A stretch of DNA of 64,000 bases from Mycobacterium marinum (GTDB taxonomy: Bacteria; Actinomycetota; Actinomycetes; Mycobacteriales; Mycobacteriaceae): positions 6,200,001-6,264,000 of the forward strand of contig NZ_CP024190.1 in assembly GCF_003391395.1 (NCBI RefSeq). Direction: 5' to 3'. Shown here piece by piece: positions 16,656 to 25,692 of this stretch. Within the stretch, counting starts at the first letter, position 1. Every line of letters starts with the position of its first letter. Both the position numbers and the translations under genes were made by a program. The notes beneath the pieces are model-generated. The model ran no database searches. It worked only from the letters and a program-made list of their open reading frames with translations, and was not told where the DNA came from.

Positions 16656-17708
16656 CTAGGAGATCGGCTTGGTGATCTCCGCCAGGCCACGAGAGATCAA
16701 CGGCGAAACGACCTCGGGGGCCTCATCGGAGGCATCGGTTTTCCCATCGGCCAGCTCGGACATGCGTCTGCGGAAGTCGATACCGGCGGCGATGATGGCG
16801 AGTTTGAAGTAGGCCAACGCCATGTAGAACTCCCAATGCCCCAGCGACATCCCGGAAACCAGCGAGTACCGATCGGCCAACTCGTCGGCCGTCGGTAGCA
16901 ATGGGGATGTCCAGGCGGCCTGGGTGTTGACGATCAGGTCCAGTGCGGGGTCGCGATACACGCACATCAGCGCCGCGTCGCTGAGCGGATCCCCCAGCGT
17001 CGAAAGTTCCCAATCGACCACCGCGCGAACCCGCGTCGGGTCATCGGCGTCCAAGATGGTGTTGTCGATCCGGTAGTCGCCGTGCACGATCGACGTGCAA
17101 CTCTGCGTCGGAATAGCTTGCTGCAGAGCCGAATGCAGTCGCGCGACGTCGCCGTCACGGCGGTCGTCAGGCAACCGCACCAGGTCCCACTGCGACCCCC
17201 ATCGACGTACCTGGCGCTGCAGGTAGCCGTCGGGTTTGCCGAAATCGCCAAGCCCAACGGCGCCCGGATCGATGCTGTGCAGGTCGACGAGCACCCGGAT
17301 CAGTGAGTCAACACAGCCGTCGATCGCCCTGCTACCCAGCACTTCGAGCTGGGCCCGGCGGCGCACCACCTGCCCGGCCACGAACTCCACAATCTGGAAG
17401 GGTGCGCCCAGCACCGTGTCGTCCTCGCACAGCGCGATAGCGCGGGCCACCGGAACCGGGGTGTCCTGCAGCGCCGCCACCACCCGGTATTCGCGAGCCA
17501 TGTCGTGTGCCGAAGGCGTCAGCCCATGCAACGGTGGCCGCCGCACCAGCCAACTCGTCGCATCGTCGTAGACCCGGAATGTCAGATTGGAGCGGCCGCC
17601 GGAGATCAGCTCGCCGCGTAGCTCACCCTCTCGCCCCAGACCCAGTGAACGCAGATACCCGTCCAGCGCGGCCAGGTCGAGGCCGTCGAGTCGGTCAACC
17701 GAAGTCAC
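16656..17708 (-). CDS. fadE36: Phosphotransferase (APH fold) with the legacy name FadE36
   Basis: The 350-residue protein is an aminoglycoside-phosphotransferase-fold kinase, not an acyl-CoA dehydrogenase as the legacy FadE name implies. It has a glycine-rich ATP-binding loop (SGGRSNLTFRV, about 37-47) and the catalytic loop HGDYRIDN (about 205-212). The metal-binding DWELSTLGDPLSD segment follows about 20 residues later. The sequence groups with the N-terminal domain of human ACAD10/ACAD11, which explains the old name; that domain phosphorylates the 4-hydroxyl of 4-hydroxyacyl-CoAs. It corresponds in order to Rv3761c. Two further APH-fold genes occur in this window. Confidence 0.85.
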   Translation of the reverse strand: MTSVDRLDGLDLAALDGYLRSLGLGREGELRGELISGGRSNLTFRVYDDATSWLVRRPPLHGLTPSAHDMAREYRVVAALQDTPVPVARAIALCEDDTVLGAPFQIVEFVAGQVVRRRAQLEVLGSRAIDGCVDSLIRVLVDLHSIDPGAVGLGDFGKPDGYLQRQVRRWGSQWDLVRLPDDRRDGDVARLHSALQQAIPTQSCTSIVHGDYRIDNTILDADDPTRVRAVVDWELSTLGDPLSDAALMCVYRDPALDLIVNTQAAWTSPLLPTADELADRYSLVSGMSLGHWEFYMALAYFKLAIIAAGIDFRRRMSELADGKTDASDEAPEVVSPLISRGLAEITKPIS

Positions 17709-17792
17709 CGAACTTGTTTACCACCGCCCACCACCCATTTGCTCCCCGGGCGTGTCGGCACGTCGAAATTCTCGACGGCAGCTGCCGCTGGG

Positions 17793-18401
17793 CTACCACC
17801 GCTGGTTTCGGGGCAGCAGATCCCACACGTGTTCGGTCGAATTCACCGTGGCCACCGTGGCCTGGCCGGTCCGCGAGAACAGCAGCCGGGTGACCGAGGC
17901 GTAGTCGATAGGAAACGACAAGAGCCGCGCGGTCCCCAGAATCTCGTGCAGCACCACGTTGATCACTCCGCCATGGCTGAACACCGCGACCGTGTCGTCG
18001 GGGCCAGCTGCGGACACCACGTCGTCAACCACCGCACGAACCCGCGCGCGAAAGGCGTCCTCGTCGACCGCGCTGGGCAGCTTCCCCTGAGCCATCCTCG
18101 CCCACTCCTGGGGCTTCTCGGTGCGGATCTGCTCGACGGGAATGTAATGCGGCAGGTCGCGGTCGTATTCGGCGAAGCGATCGTCGATGTCGATGGCCAG
18201 CCCGCGTGCGGTCGCGACGGGTTCGGCGGTCTGGACGGCACGGCGTTGTGGACTGCTGATCACCCGGGCGATGGGGAACCGGGAGAGCGCCTCGGGCAGG
18301 CGGCTGACCTGCGCCACCCCGGTGTCGGACAGGACCGGATCCGAACCTTCGCCATGCTCGCTGCGCAGCGGCAGTGCATGCCGGACCAGCAGCATCTGCA
18401 T
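17793..18401 (-). CDS. Histidine phosphatase family protein (phosphoglycerate mutase-like)
   Basis: The 202-residue protein opens MQMLLVRHALPL; RHA is a variant of the RHG motif whose histidine becomes phosphorylated. It also has SSPQRRAVQTAEPV (phosphate-binding arginine), RFAEYDRD, and the second catalytic histidine in VFSHGGVINV. ATG 18401 has GGGAG 5 bases upstream; ATG 18413 is also possible. Substrates of this superfamily range from sugar phosphates to proteins, and nothing in the sequence narrows this. It lies 84 bases downstream-side of fadE36 on the same strand and could share its transcript. Confidence 0.85.
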   Translation of the reverse strand: MQMLLVRHALPLRSEHGEGSDPVLSDTGVAQVSRLPEALSRFPIARVISSPQRRAVQTAEPVATARGLAIDIDDRFAEYDRDLPHYIPVEQIRTEKPQEWARMAQGKLPSAVDEDAFRARVRAVVDDVVSAAGPDDTVAVFSHGGVINVVLHEILGTARLLSFPIDYASVTRLLFSRTGQATVATVNSTEHVWDLLPRNQRW

Positions 18402-18808
18402 ATGGGCTCCCATGCGGTGGTTGGTGTGGTGTGCTGCCCGCGGTCGGGGTCGCTCGGCCCAGCCTCGCACGTGGCCTCGCCGCATGGGCCGGCCGGTGCC
18501 CGCTGTGGTGGCCATTGTCCGAGCGCGGAAATCGTGGATTCATGCCTGGTTTGGGCAGGCGCTGGGCGGGTTGTGGTTGGCGTGGTGAGCACCCCCAGTT
18601 TGCGTGCGTGAGACGCGAATGGTGTCTGACGGTCAGCAATGTTGCTGTTCATCATCGCGGGGGTGAGACGGCCGCAAGAGCGTGGTCCGGGGTGGCCCTT
18701 CTCAACATTTGATGGCGGCTTTGATTCGCCAATACGACGCTGGCCTGCACATTTATGGTCAGCGATGTTGTTGGGCTAAGGGCCTTGCCGACCGATGGGT
18801 GGTGCGCT
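18402..18808. other. Intergenic region upstream of the first PE_PGRS gene
   Basis: About 400 bases between the divergent histidine phosphatase and the first PE_PGRS gene. No convincing gene is seen. Two similar short sequences occur near 18633 and 18757 (GGTCAGC followed by ATGTTG), which may be remnants of a leader duplication. The sequence has no similarity that I can see to the leader shared by the next two PE_PGRS genes. Confidence 0.45.
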
Positions 18809-21800
18809 GTGTCGTTTGTGAATGTGGCTCCGCAGCAGTTGAGTGCGGCGGCAGCGGAGGTGGCCGGCATCGGGTCGGCCGTGAGTGCGGCCAGCAGGGC
18901 GGCGGCGGCTCCGACGATGGGCTTGTTGGCCGCTGGCGCCGATGAGGTGTCGGTGGGGATCGCGGCGTTGTTCACCGATCACGCGCAGCAGTACGAGGTG
19001 GTGCTCGAGGAATTTCTGGACGGCCTGCAGGGAGGGTTCGGGCGGACCCTTGACGCCGCCGCAAAGGCCTACGCGAGTGCGGAGGCCGCCAGCGCCGCCG
19101 CGTTGGGGCGGGTGTGGGACGCCACGGCCGGGCCGACCGCAGTGCTCTCCGGTGCCTACGAGGCGGCGGCCACCGCGGCCAAAGCCGGGGAGGGCCCGGT
19201 CGGGGTGGTGCAGGCGGTGATCGGCGCGGAATCTGACGCGTTGTTGGTGCAGCCAGCACATACGCTGAGCCAGGCCTGGATCACCAGTCCGCTGGGCCAG
19301 GTGGTGGATCCGGTGATCAATGCGCCGTTCGAGGCAGCAATCGGGCGGGACTTGATCGGCAATGGCGCACCGGGGGTGGCCGGAGTCAACGGCGGCGCGG
19401 GCGAGGCGGGTGGCTTGCTGTTCGGTGATGGCGGGACCGGGGCGGCGGCCACGGCCACCACCGTTGCCGGCCGCGGTGGAGATGCCGGGTTGATCGGGTC
19501 CGGCGGGGCCGGCGGAGCGGGTCTGGCTGGCTCGAGTGCGGCCACGATGGCCGGCGGGTCCGGCGGCCGCGGTGGATTGTTGCTCGGCGACGGCGGGGCC
19601 GGAGCGCCCGGGGCGGCGTCGTTTGACCCGAATGTTGCCGGGGGCGCTGGAGGCGCTGGCGGGGACGCCGGGAAAATCGGCGATGGTGGTCGCGGCGGCG
19701 ACGGCGGGCACGGCGCCACCGGTACCGCCGGCGACGCAACCCATCTCGAAGGCGGCAGGGGTAGTGACGGTGGGGCCGGCGGCAAAGGAGGCAACGCCGG
19801 CGACTACGGCCACGGTGGGGCCGGCGGCACGGGTGGCCAGGGCGGCCGGGGCGGCACGGGCAGTGCCGGGCTCACCCCGGGCGACAAAGGGTTTCAAGGC
19901 GGTCTCGGGGGCAGCGGCGGGGTTGGCGGAGCTGGCGGCGAGGGCGGCCTGATCAAGGGCAACGGTGGCGCCGGCGGGGCAGGTGGCATCGGCGGGACCG
20001 GCGGCATCGGCGGCGACGGCTCACGAGGCGATACACCTCTTGGTCCCTTCAATGTTGACGGCCATTCCGGTGGGGACGGCGGTCGCGGCGGCCTCGGCGG
20101 CAACGGTGGTCACGGCGGCGTTGGTGGTGGGCACACCGCCGGAAACGGATTCCACGACGGCACCACGGGCGCCGGCGGTGTCGGCGGTGTTGGCGGGACC
20201 GGCGGCAACGGCGGCACCGGCGGTGACGGCCTGCACACCGCACTGGGGCGCCAAGGAAACGGTGGTGCCGGCGGGCACGGCGGGAATGGCAATCAGGGCG
20301 GTTACGGCGGCCTCAGCGGTGATGAATCCAGCAGAGCCGCCCAGGGCGCCACCGGAAACGACGGCAACGGCGGTAACGGCGGCAAGGGCGCCAACGGCAA
20401 TGCCGCACTCGGCGCCAACCGCAACGGCGGCAACGGCGGTATCGGCGGTACTGGTTTCATCGGCGGCAACGGCGGCAACGGAGGCGGCGGCGTCGCCGGC
20501 GGGACCGGCGGAAACGGCGGCAACGGCGCTGCCGGAGTCAGCGCAGGAGGCGCAGGAGGCGCCGGCGGCGCCGGCGGTGAGGGCAACGGCGCCAACGACG
20601 TCGACGGCGGAAACGGCGGAAACGGCGGAAACGGCGGTCACGGCGCCAGCACCGGAGGCAACGGCGGCAACGGCGGCGCCGGCGGAAACGGCAACGGCGG
20701 CACCGCAGGCACCGGCGGCAAAGGCGGGGATGGCGGCACCGCCAGCAATGACGGGGTTGGCGGCGACGGTGGTAGCGGGGGCCGAGGGGGCGACGGCAAC
20801 ACCCGATACACCCCAAGAGGAAACGTCGGCGGCCATGGCGGCAATGGCGGAGCCGGCGGCGCCGCCGGTACCGGCGGCCATGGCGGCAGCGGCGGCGACG
20901 GCGGAAACGGAGGGATCAACGCCAACGGCGCGGCCGGCGGCGCGGGCGGCAACGGTGGCGCCGGCGGCGGCAGCACGTTGTTGGCCAACGGGCACGGCGG
21001 GTCCGGCGGGGCCGGCGGCAATGGGGGCATCGGCGGCGAGAATGCGTCCAACCGCGGGGCGACTGGTGGTGCCGGCGGCGCCGGCGGGATTGGTGGCGCC
21101 GGCAGCCTCTCTATCAACGGCGGCGGTTACGGCGGCCTTGGCGGGAACGGCGGCACCGGTGGTGCCGGAGGCGCCGGCGCCAATGAGACCTACGGCGGGA
21201 GTGGCGGTTCCGGCGGCGCCGCCGGCAACGGTGGGGTTGGTGGCCTCAACGGCGTCGGTGGAAACGGCGGGGTCGGCGGCCACGGCGGCACCGGCGCCAA
21301 CGGCCAGTTCAACGGCGGCAACGGGGGCAGGGGCGGCGTCGGCGGCACCGGCGGCGCCGGAACCACCGCCGGCAATGGGGGCCACGGCGGGACCGGCGGG
21401 ACCGGCGGTGACGGCCAGACCGCTGCCGGCGTCGGTGGTAGCGGGGGTACCGGCGGCAACGGTGGTTCCTCCAACACTGCCGACGGCGTCGCCGGCAAGG
21501 GCGGGGCTGGCGGCGACGCCGGCGACGGCGGCCGCGGCGCACAGACTGGCGCCCAAGGCGGGCACGGCGGTAAGGGCGGGCTTGGCGGCGACAACGTCTA
21601 CGGAGCCGGCGGCGCGGGCGGCGACGGCGGGCGCGGCGGCTCGGGCGGCTACGCCGGTAACGGTGGCCCCTGGTCAAGTCCCGGCACCGGCGGCACCGGC
21701 GGCACCGGCGGTGCTGGCGGCACGGGCGTCACCGGCGGCGACGGCGGGCGCGGCGGCAGCGGCGGCGCCGGTGGAGACGGGGCGGGCACGTTCGCCGGCA

Positions 21801-22069
21801 ACGGCGGCAACGGCGGCCTCGGTGGTGCCGGCGGCCTGGGCACCGACGGCTACGGCGGCTGGGGCGGCGAGGGCGGGTGGGGCGGCGACGCCGGCACCAC
21901 CAGGTTGAGCTCCGCCGTCGGCGGCTCCGGCGGCAATGGCGGCCACGGCGGCACCAGCACCCTGAACGGACAGCAGGTTGTCGGCAGCGACGGTGGCCCC
22001 GGCGAAGGCCCCGGACCAAACCGCTCGGGCGGCGAGGGAGGCAGTCGCGGTCGCCCTGGTGGCCGCTAG
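18809..22069 (+). CDS. PE_PGRS family protein (1086 aa)
   Basis: The PE domain begins at GTG 18809 (MSFVNVAPQQLSAAA) and includes the linker AAGADEVSVGIAALF near residues 45-60. A PGRS linker with IGRDLIGNGAPG (around residues 170-185) leads into about 880 residues of Gly-Gly-X repeats rich in Ala, Asn, Asp and His. The PE domain directs export by an ESX (type VII) system, probably ESX-5, and the PGRS part is expected at the cell surface. An upstream ATG at 18755 is in frame, but PE consensus starts at MSFV. The protein ends RGRPGGR, without a separate C-terminal domain. Unlike the following two genes it has its own distinct leader. Confidence 0.88.
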   Translation: MSFVNVAPQQLSAAAAEVAGIGSAVSAASRAAAAPTMGLLAAGADEVSVGIAALFTDHAQQYEVVLEEFLDGLQGGFGRTLDAAAKAYASAEAASAAALGRVWDATAGPTAVLSGAYEAAATAAKAGEGPVGVVQAVIGAESDALLVQPAHTLSQAWITSPLGQVVDPVINAPFEAAIGRDLIGNGAPGVAGVNGGAGEAGGLLFGDGGTGAAATATTVAGRGGDAGLIGSGGAGGAGLAGSSAATMAGGSGGRGGLLLGDGGAGAPGAASFDPNVAGGAGGAGGDAGKIGDGGRGGDGGHGATGTAGDATHLEGGRGSDGGAGGKGGNAGDYGHGGAGGTGGQGGRGGTGSAGLTPGDKGFQGGLGGSGGVGGAGGEGGLIKGNGGAGGAGGIGGTGGIGGDGSRGDTPLGPFNVDGHSGGDGGRGGLGGNGGHGGVGGGHTAGNGFHDGTTGAGGVGGVGGTGGNGGTGGDGLHTALGRQGNGGAGGHGGNGNQGGYGGLSGDESSRAAQGATGNDGNGGNGGKGANGNAALGANRNGGNGGIGGTGFIGGNGGNGGGGVAGGTGGNGGNGAAGVSAGGAGGAGGAGGEGNGANDVDGGNGGNGGNGGHGASTGGNGGNGGAGGNGNGGTAGTGGKGGDGGTASNDGVGGDGGSGGRGGDGNTRYTPRGNVGGHGGNGGAGGAAGTGGHGGSGGDGGNGGINANGAAGGAGGNGGAGGGSTLLANGHGGSGGAGGNGGIGGENASNRGATGGAGGAGGIGGAGSLSINGGGYGGLGGNGGTGGAGGAGANETYGGSGGSGGAAGNGGVGGLNGVGGNGGVGGHGGTGANGQFNGGNGGRGGVGGTGGAGTTAGNGGHGGTGGTGGDGQTAAGVGGSGGTGGNGGSSNTADGVAGKGGAGGDAGDGGRGAQTGAQGGHGGKGGLGGDNVYGAGGAGGDGGRGGSGGYAGNGGPWSSPGTGGTGGTGGAGGTGVTGGDGGRGGSGGAGGDGAGTFAGNGGNGGLGGAGGLGTDGYGGWGGEGGWGGDAGTTRLSSAVGGSGGNGGHGGTSTLNGQQVVGSDGGPGEGPGPNRSGGEGGSRGRPGGR

Positions 22070-22156
22070 TCGCCAACGTGATGTTGGCCCGCAGGGCCCC
22101 GGCGCGGCAGCCGCGTGGTGGTGGTCAGCGCGTGGGGGTGGGGTGAATTTTCTCGG

Positions 22157-22177
22157 AAAACCGGAATCGCTGGTTTT
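22157..22177. promoter_or_regulatory. Inverted repeat in the shared PE_PGRS leader
   Basis: AAAACC (22157-22162) and GGTTTT (22172-22177) form a perfect 6-base inverted repeat with a 9-base spacer, about 80 bases before the PE start codon. The same element is at 25593-25613 in the second copy. It may be an operator or a hairpin in the leader RNA. Confidence 0.35.
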
Positions 22178-22256
22178 CAGATGGCTAGTATCGCTGTGCT
22201 CACGGTGTGGTGATTGCGTGTTGGTGTTGGGCGAGCTACCAGTCGGGGAGACGGTC

Positions 22257-25200
22257 ATGTCTTTTGTGTTTGCTAGCCCGGAGGTGTTGGGGGCCGCTGC
22301 CGCCCAGGCGGCGGTGATCGGCTCGGGTGTGCAGACCGCCGGGGCGTGGGCGGCGGGGCCGACCACGGCGTTGGCGGGAGCATTGGGCGCCGATGAGGTG
22401 TCGGTGGCGGTGGCCCAGCTATTTGATGGTCATGGGCAGGCCTATCAGGCGATCAGCGCGCAGGCGGCGGTGTTTCATGGCCGGTTCGTCGCGGCATTGA
22501 ATGCGGCCGCGGATTCCTATGCCGGGGCCGAGGCGGCGGGGGTATCGGTGTTGCAGAGCGCCGGCGCCGATGTGATGGGCGCCCTCAATGCCCCGACGAT
22601 GGCCTGGTTGGGGCGCCCGCTTATCGGTGATGGCGCCAATGGGGTGGATGGCACCGGAGGCAATGGCGGTGCCGGCGGCCTGTTGTGGGGCAATGGGGGT
22701 CGGGGCGGATCGGGAGCGGCCGGTCAGGCCGGGGGCCGTGGGGGTAGCGCCGGGTTGATCGGTACCGGTGGTGCTGGCGGGGCCGGCGGGGCCTCCGCGA
22801 GCGGGGCCGGCGGTGTCGGGGGCGGCGGGGGCGCCGGCGGCTGGCTGTTCGGTGCTGGGGGCCAAGGCGGGACCGGCGGCAATGGCCTGACCACCGCCGG
22901 GGTGGGGGGTCATGGCGGCGGTACGGGGTTGTTCGGGGCCGGTGGGGCCGGTGGGGCCGGCGGCATCTCGGGTACGGGTGTGGGCGGTGGCGGCGGTCAT
23001 GGCGGTAACGGCGGCTGGGTAGCCGGCGACGGTGGGGCCGGCGGGGCCGGGGGCACCGGTGGAGGCGCGGGCCGAGGCGGCTGGGTGTTCGGTGATGGCG
23101 GGGCCGGCGGGGCCGGCGGGGACGGCGCCACCGGCGCGGCGGGCGCCCAGGGTTTGACCGGACAAACCGGCCAGACCGGACACGACGGCGGGGCCGGCGG
23201 GGCGGGCGGGGCCGGTGGCCGAGGCGGCTGGCTGTTCAGTGCCGGCGGCGACGGTGGGGCCGGCGGGGCCGGCGGTGCCGGCGGTGCGGGCGGAGCCGGA
23301 GGCGCGGGCGCAACCGCGACGACCGCCGGGACCAGCGGCGGCAACGGCGGTAACGGCGGGGCCGGCGGGACCGGCGGTGATGGCGGTACGGGCGGAGCCG
23401 GCGGAGCCACCGGCTGGTTCGGCAGCACCGGGACAACCGGGGCCGGCGGTAACGGCGGCACCGGCGGTAACGGAGCGATCGCTGGCAACGGCGGCGCCGG
23501 CGCCAACGGTGATGGCCTCCACCTCGACGGCGGCAACGGCGGCAACGGCGGTAACCCCGGCGCCGGCGGCGCCGGCGGGACCGGCGGGACTGGTTCGCGC
23601 ACCGGCGCCCACGGCCTGGCCGGCACCACCCCCACCACCAACGCCGGCGACGGCGGGCGCGGCGGAGACGGCTACACCTCCACCGACCCCACCCTCAACG
23701 GCGGCAACGGCGGCAACGGCGGAAACGGCGGCGACTACGGCAACGGCGGCGCCGGCGGCAACGGCGGCAACGGCGCCACCGGCGCCCTCGGGACCGCGCC
23801 GCCCGCCGCTGGTGATCCCGGCGGCAACGGCGGCAACGGCAGCAACGGCGGCAACGGCGGAGCCGGCGGCACCGGCGGCCTGATCGCCGGTGACGGCGGG
23901 GCCGGCGGGCACGGCGGGGGCGGCGGGGGCGGCGGTAACGGGGCGGCCGGGGCCAACGGCACCAACGCCACCACCGCCGGCACCAACGGCGGAAACGCCG
24001 GAGCCGGCGGCAACGGCGGCAACGGCGGAACCGGCGGCAACGGCGGCGCCGGCGGGGCCGCAACCCACGGCAGCGCGGGCGCCAACGGGGCCGGCGGGGC
24101 CGGCGGTAACGGCGGCGACGGCGCGATCGCCGGTGACGGCGGCACCGGCGCCACCGGTGACGCCACCCACCTCGACGGCGGCAACGGCGGCAACGGCGCC
24201 AACCCCGGCATCGGCGGACTCGGCGGGGCCGGCGGCACCGGCGGGGACGGCACCACCCCCGCCGCCCACGGCATCAACGGCACCACCCCCACCACCACCA
24301 CCAACGGCAGCGGCGGACGCGGCGGAGACGGCTACACCTCCACCGACCCCACCCTCAACGGCGGCAAAGGCGGCACCGGAGGCAACGGCGGCGACTACGG
24401 CAACGGCGGCGCCGGCGGAAACGGCGGCAACGGCGCCACCGGCACCACCGGCACCAACCCCACCCCCCACCCCGTCACCAGCACCGCCGCCTCCGGAGCC
24501 AACGGAACTGCCGACACCTTCAATGGCGGCAACGGCGACAACGGCGCCTACGCCGGCCAAGCAGGCGGAAACGGCGGCATCGGCTACTACGACGCGCAGA
24601 ATGCGCTTGGCGGCAACGGCGGGGATGGCGGCATCGGCGGCCCCGGCACTGTCGGCGGCAACGGCGGCCACGGCGGCCCCGGTGTCGACGTCGCCGGAAC
24701 AGGCGGCGATGGCGGGGCAGGCGGCGACGGCGGCGGCGCCGGCGGAAACGGCGGTGCCGGCGGCAACTCGTTCTATTACGGCAACGACGGGGGTGCCGGC
24801 GGCAACGGCGGGGCAGGCGGCGGGACCGGAGGCAACGGCGGCAACGGCGGGTACAGCACCCAAGGCGGTCACAACGGGACCGGTGGCACGGGCGGCACCG
24901 GCGGCATCGGCGCCACCGGAGGCGACGGCAGCAACGGCGGAGCAGGCGGCGCCGGAGGCACCGGCGGCCTCTACGGCAACGGCGGCAACGGCGGAACAGG
25001 AGGCACCGGAGGCAACGGCGGCACCGGAGCCACCGGCGGCACCGGCGGCACCGGAGGCAACGGCCAAACCTATTACAACGGCGACTCCTCTTCCCCCGGG
25101 ACCGGCGGCGACGGCGGCACCGGAGGCACCGGCGGCAACGGCGGCAACGGCGGGGACGGCGGCGCCGCGGGCGCCGGCGGCACCTACGGACAATCCGGCA

Positions 25201-25430
25201 CCAACGGCACCGGCGGCAACGCCGGCACCGGCGGCAGCGGAGGCGACGGTGGCGCCCCCGGTGACGGCGGCGCCACCGTGGACGAATACGGCTTTAGTCC
25301 CGGTCCTCCTTACGGCGCCGACGGACAAGCCGGCGCGATGGGGGCTACCGGCCAAGACGGCATCGCCGGTATGACCCCGGGCACCGGCACCGCCGGCAAT
25401 GGCGGCAATGGTGGGCCCGGGGTTCCCTAG
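22257..25430 (+). CDS. PE_PGRS family protein (1057 aa), tandem copy 1
   Basis: ATG 22257 follows GGGGAG at good spacing. Residues 1-95 are a PE domain (MSFVFASPEVLGAAAAQAAV, GADEVSVAVAQLF). Residues about 115-135 hold the conserved linker WLGRPLIGDGANG. The rest is Gly-Gly-X repeats, with recurring longer modules such as GGWLFGAGGQGG, GNGGDYGNGG and a DGYTSTDPTLNGG unit that appears twice inside the protein. Export through ESX-5 and surface exposure are expected for the family. The C terminus (MTPGTGTAGNGGNGGPGVP) resembles that of the next gene. It is nearly identical to its neighbour at the N-terminal two-thirds. Confidence 0.9.
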   Translation: MSFVFASPEVLGAAAAQAAVIGSGVQTAGAWAAGPTTALAGALGADEVSVAVAQLFDGHGQAYQAISAQAAVFHGRFVAALNAAADSYAGAEAAGVSVLQSAGADVMGALNAPTMAWLGRPLIGDGANGVDGTGGNGGAGGLLWGNGGRGGSGAAGQAGGRGGSAGLIGTGGAGGAGGASASGAGGVGGGGGAGGWLFGAGGQGGTGGNGLTTAGVGGHGGGTGLFGAGGAGGAGGISGTGVGGGGGHGGNGGWVAGDGGAGGAGGTGGGAGRGGWVFGDGGAGGAGGDGATGAAGAQGLTGQTGQTGHDGGAGGAGGAGGRGGWLFSAGGDGGAGGAGGAGGAGGAGGAGATATTAGTSGGNGGNGGAGGTGGDGGTGGAGGATGWFGSTGTTGAGGNGGTGGNGAIAGNGGAGANGDGLHLDGGNGGNGGNPGAGGAGGTGGTGSRTGAHGLAGTTPTTNAGDGGRGGDGYTSTDPTLNGGNGGNGGNGGDYGNGGAGGNGGNGATGALGTAPPAAGDPGGNGGNGSNGGNGGAGGTGGLIAGDGGAGGHGGGGGGGGNGAAGANGTNATTAGTNGGNAGAGGNGGNGGTGGNGGAGGAATHGSAGANGAGGAGGNGGDGAIAGDGGTGATGDATHLDGGNGGNGANPGIGGLGGAGGTGGDGTTPAAHGINGTTPTTTTNGSGGRGGDGYTSTDPTLNGGKGGTGGNGGDYGNGGAGGNGGNGATGTTGTNPTPHPVTSTAASGANGTADTFNGGNGDNGAYAGQAGGNGGIGYYDAQNALGGNGGDGGIGGPGTVGGNGGHGGPGVDVAGTGGDGGAGGDGGGAGGNGGAGGNSFYYGNDGGAGGNGGAGGGTGGNGGNGGYSTQGGHNGTGGTGGTGGIGATGGDGSNGGAGGAGGTGGLYGNGGNGGTGGTGGNGGTGATGGTGGTGGNGQTYYNGDSSSPGTGGDGGTGGTGGNGGNGGDGGAAGAGGTYGQSGTNGTGGNAGTGGSGGDGGAPGDGGATVDEYGFSPGPPYGADGQAGAMGATGQDGIAGMTPGTGTAGNGGNGGPGVP

Positions 25431-25692
25431 ACACCCGCTATAGACCACTAGCACCGCTCGTAGGGACCACGTGGTGGACATTGCCCAGGCATGGCAATCG
25501 CGGGTTTTCAGCTGACCGGGGTCGCTGCGCTGCTGGTGTGGTGCTCGCGGGTACTGGATGGGCGCCGGGTGGGGCTGGGTGAATTTTCTCGGAAAACCGG
25601 AATCGCTGGTTTTCAGATGGCTAGTATCGCTGTGCTCACGGTGTGGTGATTGCGTGTTGGTGTTGGGCGAGCTACCAGTCGGGGAGACGGTC
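25431..25692 (+). promoter_or_regulatory. Intergenic leader with an older, diverged copy of itself
   Basis: Positions 25577-25692 repeat the leader at 22141-22256. A further 71-base stretch at 25493-25563 aligns without gaps to leader bases 22163-22233 with 51 of 71 positions the same by my count (shared GGTTTTCAG, TCGCTG, GGTGTGGTG). This second, degenerate leader has no PE start behind it. Confidence 0.6.

Larger units (their letters stand above)
22141..25430 (+). repeat. Copy 1 of a 3.3-kb tandem duplication (leader plus PE_PGRS gene)
   Basis: Starting at 22141, the sequence is repeated at a constant offset of 3436 bases from 25577. The leader (116 bases) and roughly the first 2.1 kb of coding sequence look the same by eye, apart from a 27-bp insertion in copy 2 (around 26493). 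The last kilobase has diverged strongly. This suggests a recent duplication, or gene conversion limited to the 5' part. Confidence 0.85.
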
